Source: Ustulina deusta
Taxonomy: Eukaryota; Ascomycota; Sordariomycetes; Xylariales; Xylariaceae
DNA: 64,000 nucleotides
Direction: 5' to 3'
Assembly (NCBI GenBank): GCA_023159155.1
Contig: JAJNNX010000072.1
Span: 124,001-188,000 of the forward strand
The notes under the pieces were generated by a model that saw only the letters and a program-made list of their open reading frames with translations, had not been told where the DNA came from and did not search any database. Shown in pieces: positions 14,451-26,148 of this stretch (the stretch's first letter is position 1; each line of letters begins with the position of its first letter). Made by a program: the position numbers and the translations under genes.

Positions 14451-16490
14451 ATACTTGAAGCAATAAGACATAAAGATAACTTACAACCGAGATCATGCTT
14501 CCTAACCAGCTTTATATCGCTTTATATAATAGGTTGTATTGGCGAACAAACATACCTAGTTATTGCTAATCCTATTTATTAGATTCCCTATGCTAGGAAA
14601 GTAGTATAGAACCCTAACGCAAAGAACGGCTTATATATTGCGTGCTTATGCTAGTAGCTATTTAGAGTTCTCCGTACATAAAATATATATATATTTCTGT
14701 AGCTTGCTATTATTATAATCCCGAACTAACGTATCTATAGTCGACTAAAAGAACAAACATCTACTTTTTGGAGTAATTCTTTTTTTTTGTTATTATTGTT
14801 GCTTTATTCACTAACTTCCTATTCGTTACAGTGCCCTTAGGGTTAATGTGCTTAGCTATAATAAAAAATAATGGGTGCGGGGTATTAAAGTTTGACTACA
14901 GTTATTATAGGTAAGAGGGCTAGGTATCAAGCATAAAATCTCACTAGTTAACAAACAAAATACTTTAGATTTTGATTTACGGTAGCTTTTTCTAAGGACA
15001 TAGGATATGACAATAAACTAGATTATTTTTAGCTATTTTATCTATTCTTTGAACAAGGATTTATATATTTTAAATTTTCGATTTTTTAGGTGGCCCGTGA
15101 GGGGGGTCTAGCTTACCTCGCTCGCGCTTGGTGAGAGTAATCCAGATAAAATTAGCGCGGAATACGATTAGCAGTAACTAAGAAGCCGGAGAAAGGAGAG
15201 ATAGACATGGTAATATACCAACTTTAGCCGTTCATTCTACTGATTTCTTTTTTTTTTCTTATCATTGGAAGATTATGCCGGTGTGTGTAGTGTGTTGCTA
15301 GTCTTACTGCTACACCTATATATTATGCACTAGTCTATCTCGTATGGCCAGAGGCAAATCTATCACTATTATATGCAGTCTACCCCTGTGCTTAATTATT
15401 GTGGTAATTAAAATAGGGGCCAAATAGACATTTCTATCAAAAACGCCGTTTTCAGCGAGGACACTGTAATAGTCGCTAGGTCGAACAATAGGATACTAGG
15501 ACTTTGGTGCGCATCTTAAATTCTTAGTACAGAAGGATGCAATAACATATTTCCGGCGTGAGCCGCGAGACAAAGGCGCGGGAATCCAGAAACAGGTTGG
15601 TGTGTAGACAAGACGTCTTTGCTTCAGTCAATTGTGGACATTATTGCTAGGCAAGCTTGCGGGCGCCTTGGGTGATCTCGAGCACCGGAACCCTTGGGGC
15701 TACCCAAATGCTCCATCCCTCTATTAGTTAATGATAGAGTTGCATATGCCCTGGGGAGAATTCACCTTGCCTTAGATTGTTAACAAGGTAGCTTGCAAGA
15801 AGCTTAACTACGTATATAGATTATAGCTAGTGGACTAGACTTCGTACTTGTCTGGCGTGTAAAATATTACTTTCGCCTAGCTATTCAACATTGTGAACAG
15901 TTTAACATAGTAGGTTATCAAGCAGTTAGGCCTTGAAAAAACAAGCTAAAGATCTAGTCAACGTAGGTCCTAAAAATATATAGTTTATACTTAGCTTCTT
16001 GTCCCCCTGGCTCGTGGACCTCGTTTTAGCATTGGTATTGGTGATTCGGTCATTTTCGGTGTCAAGCCGGAAGAAAGGAAAAAGTGTAGGACATTATTTG
16101 TTTACGTTTTTTACATCATTTATTCTGCCCTTTCGCACATTTATCATCCACCCTTGTTAAGGCTTTTGAAGATAGATTTTCCTCGCAACAACAACTTTCA
16201 GTAGCGGCCCCCTTTATTTAGAGATTGCTTGAACAATTTTCCAAAATGGAAGCATTGAGTAACATGACATTTCATACTAGTAGTGATACAAGAAAAATCT
16301 AGCCAAGACATGATTTGGAACTCCGATCGAGGTTTAAGATTTACACCTATGATCCGGCTAGAATACTTAACACTCTACACGCAGTCAAGCCGTCGAGAAT
16401 CCTATGGTCGTGAGATAGTGTCAATTATGAGACTTTAGTTAATCGAGCTACCCAACCTAACTATATCATGCTCACTCACTACTGACCTCT
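14451..16490. other. Intergenic DNA of mixed composition
   Basis: From 14,451 to about 15,100 the sequence is moderately AT-rich; after that it is near normal. No coding frame supported by a protein family was found on either strand. It may hold old, partly mutated repeat fragments and the lost 5' end of the MFS remnant. Confidence 0.5.
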
Positions 16491-16494
16491 ACGG

Positions 16495-16940
16495 TGTCCT
16501 CACAAGCAGCAATCTTAGCCTCATAATCAGTAAAGTATTGATCCCTTTAGACACGCCATTCCACTGCAAGCCCTGCTCGTACACGACTGGCGCGCGGTGC
16601 TCCGTAGAGTTGTTTCCACGAAGGTAGCGCGAACATGCGGGGTGTTTTTTTAAACCTCATCCGACGGTAGGCTCAAAGACTCGCTTAGACGAAAGTTCCA
16701 AGGCATGAATGCCATATCATCGAATGCCATCTTATCGCCGACTAGCCATTCGGCCTTGGCGGGTTGCTTAGACAATATACTTTGTAGTCCGCCTAGTATA
16801 CGCCTGACTTCATTGGTATTATAGCGCTCGATGGCAGACGGGAATTTTTCTGGGTGTAAGTGTGCAAGCCAGCTAACCTGGTCACAGTAGGGGCTATGCC
16901 CAATAATCTGAAAGTATAGGCCTAGTGACATAAGGGTCAC
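16495..16940 (-). pseudogene. Glutathione S-transferase C-terminal domain remnant
   Basis: A 96-codon minus-strand frame (16,650-16,940) reads as the helical C-terminal domain of a Ure2/GstA-type glutathione transferase. It contains SPYCDQVSWLAHLHPEKFPS, then IERYNTNEVRRILGGL, then AEWLVGDKMAFDDMAFMPWN. Homology continues past the stop: frames downstream contain EQGLQWNGVSKGIN (about 16,555-16,600) and DYEAKIAACEDT (about 16,500-16,535) in shifted frames, matching the usual C-terminus. The N-terminal thioredoxin fold that binds glutathione is missing. An in-frame TGA sits just upstream of 16,940, and the 3' end of the neighbouring transporter occupies the DNA beyond 17,145. I therefore call it a broken gene; a multi-intron gene is less likely because at least one frameshift is needed. 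Confidence 0.7.
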
Positions 16941-17144
16941 TCATTGAGTAAGTTATACGACAGTCGCTTCTCAGTGCGATGGGCCCGTAGTGGGTGGCCG
17001 ACGTTGGTTCAGAGCCGACTGAGCGCATGGCCGGCAGGGGAAATAAAGTTTATTTAGCTATTACCACCCGAGGCTAGCAGCAGAGCTAAATGATCCCCAG
17101 CGTAGTCAGAGTAATCACCTGTAGTGCCAATGGAGGCCGTGACT

Positions 17145-18699
17145 CTACAGGTACAAAGTATGTCCAGTGTTATTGTCCCCGTTGCGAGCCATTTCCTTCT
17201 TTTGCCTCCAGATGAGCAACCCATAGCCCATATGAACAACCACACACAGTGAAGCTGTAGCAAGGTTGATGGAATAGCCAGTGTGATAATACGGCGAGTC
17301 TTGCTTTAAGAATGCGAACGTCGCCACAATCCCTCCAAACCCACCGAAACATATCATCCACGCCGAACCAATGCTTCGCTCTGCGTGGCCTTGGAGGTTC
17401 ATTACATACCAGCAAACAACGTGACCTCCTATACCGATGGAACCCATAGTTGTAAGACTTATCGCCGCATACTCCGCGGAGAAGTTGTTGGTGCCATGGA
17501 CTGTCAGCAGTATAGCTAGACCTGTAATTAACAGTGCCAAGGCGAGAAATATGAAGGGTGAACGTAGTCGTAACCTATCTGAAAGATAGGCCGAAACAAT
17601 GGTGAACCCTAAGGCAGCAGCGAACGGAGGTACTGAATGGAGTTGCGTTTGAAGCGTATTGTAGCCCAAATCTTTGACGATGGAAGGGACGAAATAAACG
17701 ACAGAATAAGCTGATACGAGGAGTGCTGTCAAGTACTAGTGTTAGCTGTCGAATAGCCTGGAAGAAATAGGAAGAACGTACAGAAATACATAATGGCGCC
17801 GAGCCAGTTCGTAGCCTTCGATAAAAAGACCTTTATATCCGTGATCGTAATAGGGACAGTATGAGGCTCATCGGACTCGGTCTTCTTTAATAAGAACTCC
17901 CTCTCGCTTTCCGACAGCCAGTTTGCCTCGCGTGGGAAGTCCGAAATGCTATATAATGCCACAACACCGACAAGAACAGTAACGGTGCCTTCCAGGATAA
18001 AGACCCATCTCCAACTTGAAAGACCTCGAGTTCCGCCTAGGTTAGAGATGGCACTACTAAGAAGGCCGCCAAATGCACCGGCGACAATAGTGCTAGACCA
18101 GTAGACCGTAAATCGCTTTTGCGCTTCCTCTTGCTTATACCAGAAACTGATCAAGTAGAAACTACCTGGGAAAATGCCTGCTTCGGCCAGTCCGAGCAAA
18201 AAGCGCGTAGCTAACAGTGAGGAATAGTTCTGCACGAAACCTTGACCGATTGTTACCACGCCGAAGACCAGAACGCAAGTAGAAAGCCAGAATCTAGGTC
18301 TAAAGCGCTTTAAGAGCAGGTTTGACGGGATCTCGAAGATGATAAATGGGATGAAAAAGATTGTGAGGGCAACGTTAGGCTGTGAGCCCGTGAGGCCCAG
18401 CTCGTCAGGTAGTCCCAATGTGAGAGCGTACGAGATGTTAACGCTGAAAAGACGTTAGGAGGCACAAATTGCTAGGAACGGCCCGTTGGGGGGGACACTT
18501 GCCGGTCAAGGAATGATACCACATATACAATAAACAGTATAGGCAGGACGCGGAAGTCAATTTTCCTCACCAGCTCTGACTCATTGATGGGAGCTGAAGC
18601 TACGATATCGCCTGCAGAACTCGAGTGTAGGCTCTGAGAGTCCTCGGGGTCGCCCAAGCCGCCGAAAATGTGCAATTCTTCTTTGCGGTGGCCGTCCAT
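17145..18699 (-). CDS. MFS transporter, anion:cation symporter (Dal5/Tna1-like) family
   Basis: This is a predicted plasma-membrane importer of organic anions (allantoate, nicotinate and similar acids are substrates in characterised relatives). I model three exons: 18,699-18,503, 18,443-17,782 and 17,725-17,145, giving 479 residues. The join across intron 1 restores the family signature SFLDRVNISYALTLGLPDEL; the join across intron 2 gives AIMYFSLLVSAYSVVYFVPS. Intron 1 (59 bp) uses a GC donor (GCAAGT); a GT alternative would put a stop in frame. Intron 2 (56 bp) has GTACGT, a GCTAAC branch site and ACAG. About twelve hydrophobic segments are visible, with RFLLGLAEAGIFPGSFYLIS between helices 4 and 5, a family hallmark. 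Substrate cannot be told from sequence. Its start ATG at 18,699 follows about 900 bp of intergenic DNA shared with the rhodopsin-like gene. Confidence 0.88.
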
Positions 18700-19594
18700 G
18701 CTGTGTCAGGTTGAAATAATGTCACGTAGTGAGTGATTCCGAGTCACGGGACTGCCTGATGTGAGTGAGCCAAACTGGGGAAGAAGTATGATGGTATTAG
18801 CTGGTGTCTGCTAATCTTCGAAGTGCAACGAGAGGGATGGAGAGAAAGTTTGGGTCGGACGCCCGAAGCTGCACAGTTGGGTCGCAATTCCGGCGATCGT
18901 GGAGGGGTCCATTCGTGTTTAACCAAGGAATTTGAAGTAGTCATGGCTCTCTAGGCGCAGGAGTACTGCGCAAACGCCACCAATTTACCCGCATACATTG
19001 TAGCTAGAGGTAAGGATCTTCTCATTTGTTCAAAGCAGGATACTTATGTGCCCCCCTCCCCCTCGGTCCCGTCTTTTTACCTACCTAGGCAGCTAATACA
19101 TGCGCATGTTGCATGCCATCATTATTACCATGGTTGTTCTTCCTCCTTACGTTCAACCTCCAATACCCCCCTCCCCCCCCCTAATAAAATTGAGAAAAAG
19201 ATATGGCTGTATGTCATATTATACCATGGTTGCCCCTACTCCATATCCCCAGATACAACCACCCCAGAAGTAGTAATTCACCAAGGAGTATATAAAATAT
19301 CTTGTGATGGGGTAGATCAAGTAGGCAGCAGTTAGCCACCGAGTGAGGCGTATGCGCCCCTGTTTTTAGTACGAATCCTGCCGTCGCGAGATTCAACCAT
19401 TGTGGGAAGGTATTGGTGATGTGCGCTTGATTAGCTTGCTAGCGTGACGTCTCAGCTGCGCCGCCATTCGAATCGAAGAGAGATGTCCTGATTTTGAGAT
19501 ATAGCATCGGCATTGCTCACCCCACGTCTTCGGCATTTTCAATCCACATCTTACTTACCTACAACGAAGTACGAAGCTAGAGCCGAAGTAGAAA
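18700..19594. other. Divergent intergenic/promoter region
   Basis: This lies between the minus-strand transporter and the plus-strand rhodopsin-like gene and must carry both promoters. C-rich tracts lie at 19,046-19,075 and 19,168-19,185. No supported coding frame was found. Confidence 0.5.
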
Positions 19595-21098
19595 ATGCTG
19601 ACTGCCCAGCCAACGCCTGCGTTGCCTCCCCCGCCGGGGGAAACCTCAAACTTCGACCACCCCGAATCACTGCGCCAGCAGTTCGACATAGGCGCCGGCA
19701 TCTCTATTGGCCTCACAACAATCTTTGTGTTTCTTCGAACGTATAGTCGGCTCTGGATCAAGAAGACGTGGGTACTTGAAGACTGTGAGTCGTGGCTAGA
19801 TAATTCTTCTGTATATTTCACTAACATAGTCTTTAGGGTTTCTTTTGGTCGCTTGGGTGAGTTGATACTATTGTACCAACATAGATATATTACCTCTATT
19901 GTTGTTTCTGGCCTCACCTTGCAGTGCTGTTTATCTGCCACCGTCATAGAGGCCAGTGAGCCTGCGAAACCACGATTCTCTAATTCACCTCCGTAGATTG
20001 GCACCATCATTTTGGCCGGATTCGGTGAAGCGACTATGTCGCATTATGGAGGGAGACACGAGTGGGATATTACCGTCGCGCAGGGTAATGAAGCAGCCTA
20101 TGTAAGCCCGACAAATGGTAAATCACGAACGTAACGAGCATAATACGCTGACCTGCCTTCTTAGTGGTTCAACTTGTGCTCTATTGAGTACGGACTCGCG
20201 TTGTTCTTCGCCAAAATCACCGTCCTCCAGCTGTATCGACGGGTCTTCTCTCCTCATCGACGCAGCGCGTTTGATAACGGTATTATTGCGACAGCGCTTG
20301 CTATCCTCTTGTTCCACGTGGCGACTACCATCGTCAAAATAGTCGAATGTATCCCCAGAGCTAAGATCTATAATATGGATCTCGAGGGAATATGTATTAA
20401 TATTCCAGTTTTTTTAACGGCTATCGGAGTATTTAACACAATAACCGATGTTATTATTCTCTTATTGCCTGTGAAGGCTGTTTGGTCCATGACCTTGCCG
20501 TTCCACAAAAAGGTTATTGTTGTATTGGTTTTTACATTTGGATTGGCGTAGGTAAAAACCCAGCTATGTGAAAATGCTTACCGCTCTAAACTCTGCACTA
20601 GGGCACCTGCTTTTAGCTTGTACGGGTTTGTTGTACGTCTTAAGGGGACCAACAATCCAGACAAGAATTGGAATCAGCCAGCCATTGTTATGTGGGGGTA
20701 GGCTGTTACACCGAACCCAACGGTGTCAAACGGACGCTGACTTGATTCAATATAGGTTACTTGAAATAGCGACTGCTGTGCTTTGCGCAAGCTTTCCCGA
20801 GTTGGGCCCGATCTTTCTAAGGCGAAAGAAACACATCAAACCGAGTACTAGTATCGTGAATGGCAGATATCGCTATGACGATGGCGGCTCTGGACAGAAG
20901 GGGAAAAAGTTATTCTCAACGATAACGGATAGCTTGAGGGGTCATGAAACTAACAGTGCCTACTACGATCTCGAAACTTACGGTGTGCAAGCCGTAGCCC
21001 AGAACCACGGTGACATGAGCGACAATACTCAGCAGCCTGGAGAGATCACCGTTACCAAGGAAATCAGGGTTGCTACTAAGACGCCAGGCACAGGGTAG
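19595..21098 (+). CDS. Fungal rhodopsin-domain (SAT4/PTH11-like) seven-helix membrane protein
   Basis: Six exons fit: 19,595-19,784, 19,837-19,856, 19,997-20,101, 20,165-20,547, 20,602-20,697 and 20,756-21,098. Together they encode 378 residues. Spliced joins rebuild family motifs: VLEDWFLLVAWIGTIILAGF, AYWFNLCSIEYGLALFF, NTITDVIILLLPVKAVWSM, FVVRLKGTNNPDKNWNQPA and VMWGLLEIATAVLCASFPEL. Exon 2 is a microexon of only 20 bp; intron 2 is 140 bp. Introns carry branch-like CTAAC or CTGAC motifs. The protein has an extracellular proline-rich N-terminus, seven hydrophobic helices and a polar cytoplasmic tail of about 95 residues. Members are fungal membrane proteins with a fold like microbial rhodopsin but no retinal lysine consensus; some act as surface sensors and most are uncharacterised. 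No extracellular CFEM domain is present. Ligand and function are unknown. Confidence 0.85.
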
Positions 21099-22912
21099 TA
21101 TAGGCCACCTAGTCGCGTGTGAGGAGCCACATGGTCATTGGCTCTATGACTGGTAGACCCTAGTGGTTCGGAGTGTGTCAATGAGCTTCACCGTGGGAAT
21201 ATGTCTGGAAGCTGGAAGGATTTTTGTTGGGCATGTAATAGTCCGAGACAAGAGGTGGCGATTCTGTAGGACTATTGTGGACTGTAACTATTAATATCGG
21301 GAAGTAGGCAGTCGATCATGGTAGCCGTGAAATAATTGCTTCTGTTCTACTCTTCGTTGCAGTTACATCAGATGATTAGCTTGGTAGGGATAGGGGCTTC
21401 ATGGATATACCTCTTCCACCCTGTCCCTTGCGGTTCGGGCGTTGTGCCATGTACGTCATTGTCATGAATATTAGAAACTGTTGTCAGCAGCTGACATGCA
21501 AGTCGTGTCACACACCGACGTGGTAGCCGTCGCCGGCCGGCACCATGCTCGTACAGAGGTGTAACAGAACCCAACCATACCTGAGTACTGCCGTCGATTT
21601 ACATGCACCTTGGGTAGGTAGGATAGGAAGGTGGTGCCCGAAGGATCTCATGGTGTCATCTCTCGAGTTGAGAGATTTACAAGAAGCTATCTTCAGGAGC
21701 TGCGCAAGAAACCTGGAGGATCGAAGGAAAGGTCTCAATCTGCAGAGAAAGGCATTGCATTTGGAGGTTGGACCGCATCACGACGGCGGCATATCACCGT
21801 TAGTTTAGTTTGCTGGCAAAGGCGGGCGACCGTGTGTCATGGGCCTGTATGAAGAGTGGGAACTGAAGATGTATTCCGTTCGTCTATCCATGTCCTAGGC
21901 ACACTGTGGGGATCCGGTGGATCCCCATCCCATGCGGATGCACCTGACAGACCGTGTCTGTAGACTCCAGATTGGTTTGTATGTATTCAGTTGTAGAGAT
22001 GATGGAGAGCTAACACTGCTACCACTGTGTACAGGGCCCTATATAGCGTATATGGGTCATGGCCGTACCTGCCTACAGTGTCGATCCCGTCACAAACAGA
22101 CAAGGATCTACTGTATGTACACTACCTCTCTTTCTTTCGGTGGTACACTACCTAATAGGGCGGTATTTCGGGGCTGTCTCCACCCCCAGAGCTAAGATCT
22201 TAGCGCAATACCAGCCACGTGGAATCGCCGTTAGGTTCGATTCGTGAACAGCGCTAAGTTGGTCTTCTTTTGAACAAGTGGGGTTGAGTATCCGCGAGTG
22301 GTATAGTCAGAATTAATGGACTAAATGTATCAGGGGGTGAGCCGAGTATGCTCAGCCCCTGAGAACCCGCCACACTATTTATTAGTACAGACACGCTCTT
22401 AGAACAATACAACATAATACACCCTCAATTGACTGGCTCGCTTATTCTGATAGGTATGGAGGGCCAAAGCCGCTTAGACACCTGGGTTGGAGGCATTGAT
22501 GTGTAGGTGGTGTAAAGGAGCCGATGCTAAGTATCAAACACCCTCCCAGGCCCTAGGACGCTGTGAGTGCTCTGCCGACCGCCGTCCGTTTCAGCACTGG
22601 GAGAAAAAGAAAGACAGATAAAGAAAGTCTTTCCCTGGAGATAGGTCTGCTGGGGTTATAACTCCCACAGTACGGTAGTGCCTAGGGTACCTAGTATTGG
22701 CGAATGGGTCAAATAGGCGCTCTCTATAGGCCCTCTACATAGACATAAAGACAATACAATGACGGTGCAGGTAACCTGTCTGTCCCCCCAGCCCCCAAAG
22801 GCTAGAGTCGGCTGTTTTGCAATTAAAACAACAACACGAATACAGCTCTGAATCCCTATTCTATCTTTACTCGTAGTAAAGTACTCTGTGCGTAGACTTG
22901 CAAGCTACGGCC
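21099..22912. other. Intergenic region without supported gene
   Basis: About 1.8 kb of balanced composition. Several overlapping frames of 60-90 codons occur on both strands, but none shows a family motif, splice logic or consistent codon pattern. A near-perfect hairpin lies at 22,331-22,361. The 3' part contains the promoter of the P450 gene. Confidence 0.5.
22331..22361. other. Hairpin-forming inverted repeat
   Basis: CAGGGGGTGAGC and GCTCAGCCCCTG flank a 7-nt spacer and pair at 11 of 12 positions. Function is unknown; it could be a small relic of a foldback element. Confidence 0.5.
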
Positions 22913-24568
22913 ATGGGCGATTATACACTAACAACGCTCTCTACTGTCCCATTATGGTATCTCTTTCTGAGTCCCCTCATTGCGCTTCTCGTCTACATAG
23001 TCGGGAATGAATATGTGCGGGCAAGGGCGAGAATCCCCGGATTAAAAGGGACGAGGGGATGGCCGCTTATCGGAAGCCTTCTCGATGTACGCAGCAACGC
23101 CGCAATGAAGTATCAGGAATGGGCCCGGACGTATGGAGATGTCTACCAGGTACAGCTGGGGAACACGAACGTCGTGGTAGTCAACAGTGCCGTTGCAGCG
23201 AAAGCTCTCTTCCAAACGAACTCGCACGCTCTGAGCTCACGGCCGATGACGTACTCATTTCACCGGGTATATCGTGCCACTGCATTTGACGGAATGCGTT
23301 ACTGATCGTCTACTTCCACAGGGTGCGCCGAGCACAGCAAGTTTCACTATCGGAACGTCTCCCTATGACGAAAGTCTGAAGCGTAAAAAGAAAGGCGCTG
23401 CCGTGGCGCTCAATCGTCCTGCTATCCAGTCTTATATCCCGTATCTAGATCTCGAGACCAGGTCATTCCTCAAAGACCTACTTACGTACGGCCAGATGGG
23501 AACAGTACATATCGATCCGTTACCGATGATCCAACGGATGAGCCTGTCCCTCGTTACCACGATTAATTGGGGTGTCCGAGTGCGGTCGGTGGAAGACGAA
23601 CTCTTCAAGGAAATCGTGCAGGTAGAGGAGGAGCTGAACCGCACGCGTTCTACAACTGGCAACCCGGCAGACCACATACCTTTACTGCGTCTGAGTCCAT
23701 TTTCTCATGTCTCGGCAATGTCAAGGTCATTGCGCCAGCGGCGGGATAAGTACATGGCCAAGTTTGACGGGGATGTCGTTCGTAAAGTCGACCAGGGAAC
23801 CAACAGCAGACCATGCGTGCAAGCTAGCATGCTAAAGTACAAAGAGGAAGCGCTGACGGACGCAGAATTGAGGTCCATCAGTCTATCTATGACGAGTGGA
23901 GGGTTTGAGACGGTCGCTAACTCGGTGCATTGGACTATTGGCCATCTAGCCCTGCACCCCGAACTCCAGGATAAAGCCTATGAGGAGATCAGGCAGTTCA
24001 CCGGATCTGGTTTTCCCGACGCGGCCGACGATCAGAAGTGTGCGTATATCCTCGCACTTGCTAAAGAGGCGCTTCGTTACTTCACCGTCATCCCGCTTGC
24101 GCTGCCACGGGTGTCGATTAAGGAAGTCTATCACGAGGGAATCTTGATCCCCACCGGAAGCACGGTTTATATGAATGCCTGGGCTTGTAACAGGGGTAAG
24201 GCATCCACCAAGTCGGCTCTCTATCTATCAACTAGCTAACCAAGCATCTCACAGATCCAGAGCTGTGGTCGGAGCCCGGAATCTTCCGGCCGGAACGCTG
24301 GCTCGAGAAACCAGACGCCCCTATCTTTACCTTCGGACTGGGATATCGCATGTGCTCGGCGCATTTGTTGGCTACCAGGGAACTATACCTCATATTCATG
24401 AGACTTTTATCCAGCTTCCGCCTCGAGGCTTCTGGGGAGATCAAGTGTGACCCTAGAGAGGATATCAAGAACCCAAAAGACTTGATCATGGCGGCCAAGC
24501 CATATCGCGTTCTGTGTGTCCCTCGAGACGAGAAGAAGTTAACTGGATACTTGTCAATCAATGAATAG
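22913..24568 (+). CDS. Cytochrome P450, CYP504-like (phenylacetate hydroxylase type)
   Basis: Three exons (22,913-23,266, 23,322-24,195 and 24,255-24,568) give 513 residues; introns are 55 and 59 bp, the second with GCTAACC. An N-terminal membrane anchor (residues 11-33) is followed by PGLKGTRGWPLIGSLLDV. The stretch TIGTSPYDESLKRKKKGAA, then ALNRP, is characteristic of CYP504, the family that hydroxylates phenylacetate or 3-hydroxyphenylacetate on the way to homogentisate. Core P450 motifs are present: GGFET in helix I (E314, T315), ExxR (E367-R370), FRPERW, and the haem loop FGLGYRMCSA with ligand C443. The residue two after the cysteine is Ala rather than the usual Gly, a tolerated variant. 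The start is the ATG in good context (GCCATGG); an upstream TTG is not used. I call the family with confidence but not the substrate. Confidence 0.87.
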
Positions 24569-25206
24569 GGGGAGTTATTGGTTGATTATTAGGGCACTGA
24601 GAAATTTCTGGTTCATTACTTAAATATCTACAGCTTGTTTCCTTAATATAGCGACACAAAAAGAGCCTAACCTATGCAAAATCACTAGGACTCGACTATA
24701 TGAAGTGTCCAATCCAGCGAACAAGCCGTCTAATATTACCTCGCTCCATGTAAGAGCTCGATCCGCAGGGCCAATAGGCTACGAATAAGTGACGCGAGCG
24801 GAACAACGTCGTGACCAGCTAATATAAATAAGAAGAGCGCGTAGGCGTGTTCCACTTGCTCCCATGCCACTGTGCTAAGTCCCAAAGTTCAGTAAACCGT
24901 GAGTGTACCTGAATGGCCCACATTCCGGCGCCTCTGTGAAAAAGCATTTGAGCAGGAGCAAGAGTTGGTACGCCAGAAGATGCCGAAAACACTGGTCGCG
25001 GAAGTTGGTTAATGCTACTCGACGCAGAGGTTGGAACGTGCCGACACTATTGGGTCGGCGTCATGGCGACTCATTTTATGCAAGCAAGGGCTCCGTCAAG
25101 CCTATAGCAGCGATACCACTGTGCATCGTCACATTAGGTGGAATCCTGGAGAGGAGGGATACGGCGTATAGGCAAGAAAGTCGGTAACCTTGATAAATAT
25201 TATTTC
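24569..25206. other. Intergenic DNA left of the transposon nest
   Basis: Balanced composition with no supported gene; a 94-codon frame at 24,903-25,187 is Arg/Lys-rich and resembles nothing. The last five bases (25,202-25,206, ATTTC) recur at the far side of the nest. Confidence 0.5.
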
Positions 25207-25366
25207 TATAGAAATCGGGAAGGAGGTAAAGAAGATGGCTAGGTACTACGCCCCACACGCATCCACTATATATTGTAGAAGTACTACCTCATCTAACTAT
25301 ACCTAGACTTGTTTTTTAATATATAATATAATACTATATATCTACTATATATACTTATTTTTAACT
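25207..25366 (+). repeat. Left LTR of element E
   Basis: Aligns without gaps to 50,540-50,699 at a constant offset of 25,333. Nearly all differences are C/T or G/A. Its outer half keeps G+C (for example TGGCTAGGTACTACGCCCC) while its inner half is AT-rich. The TA...CT ends would fit RIP-altered TG...C(A) ends, so the exact boundary is uncertain by a base or two. Confidence 0.75.
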
Positions 25367-25915
25367 AGTTATAAGCCTAGAAACTTATAACTTATAATAT
25401 TTATAAATTACTTTATAATTATTTTTTATAATTAACTAATAATAATTATTATTTTACTTACTATTATTTAAATTATTTTATAGTATTTAAACATAGCTAC
25501 TACTATTTTTATTAAGCTAAAAACTAATAATAATACTAAAAGTAATACCTTAGTAAAAACATTATACTTTAGTAGTAGCTACCTATTTTATTATAAATAC
25601 CCTAATGTATTAATTATATAATTAATAAAATATATTATACTTACTAAATTTAACAAATAACTTTTATTATACTTATATTCCTAACAACTATTATTATTAT
25701 TATTAATAATATTTGTAGTTTATTATTAACTATTAATAAAAAACAAAAATTGATCTATTTTAATGTTTGTTATATAAAAGTATAAATTATTTAGAATACT
25801 AAATAAACTAATATTCCTTTAATAACCGGAAATTTAGCTAAAACTAAGCTAAAAAAATAATAAACAATGCTTCGGACACTTAGAACTAAATTAAAAACTT
25901 ACTTAAGTTCTAAAC

Positions 25916-26148
25916 TATGACGGTCAGTATAGTTTTGGTAAGACCCGTAAGAACTCCAGACCTATATAGCGATTAAATAGGAAGTTTGCATACGGACTAA
26001 CCTAACTTTGCAGCTATACATATAGAGTTTATATCTACCTACCTTATAAACTGTAACTTTTTTTTTTTTTTTTTTTTTTTTAGCTTAAAGTCTTTATTTA
26101 TAATATTAATAAACTAGCTATAAAAGCTTTACTTAATTAATTATAATA
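25916..26148 (+). repeat. 5' LTR of element A
   Basis: Starts TATGACGGTCAGTATAG. It contains a T tract at 26,060-26,081 and ends in a RIP-altered form of CGTAACA. It is the least mutated 5' part among the four copies. Confidence 0.8.

Noticed and set aside
20353..22200. 17-bp identical word CCCCAGAGCTAAGATCT at 20,353-20,369 and 22,184-22,200
   Set aside because: No extension of similarity on either side and a single pair of this length is compatible with chance; not called a duplication.
21545..22247. Cluster of overlapping 60-90 codon frames between the rhodopsin-like and P450 genes
   Set aside because: They overlap in several frames, none resembles a known protein, and composition does not favour one frame.
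24903..25187. 94-codon Arg/Lys-rich frame upstream of the nest
   Set aside because: No family motif, no splice logic, no supporting context.
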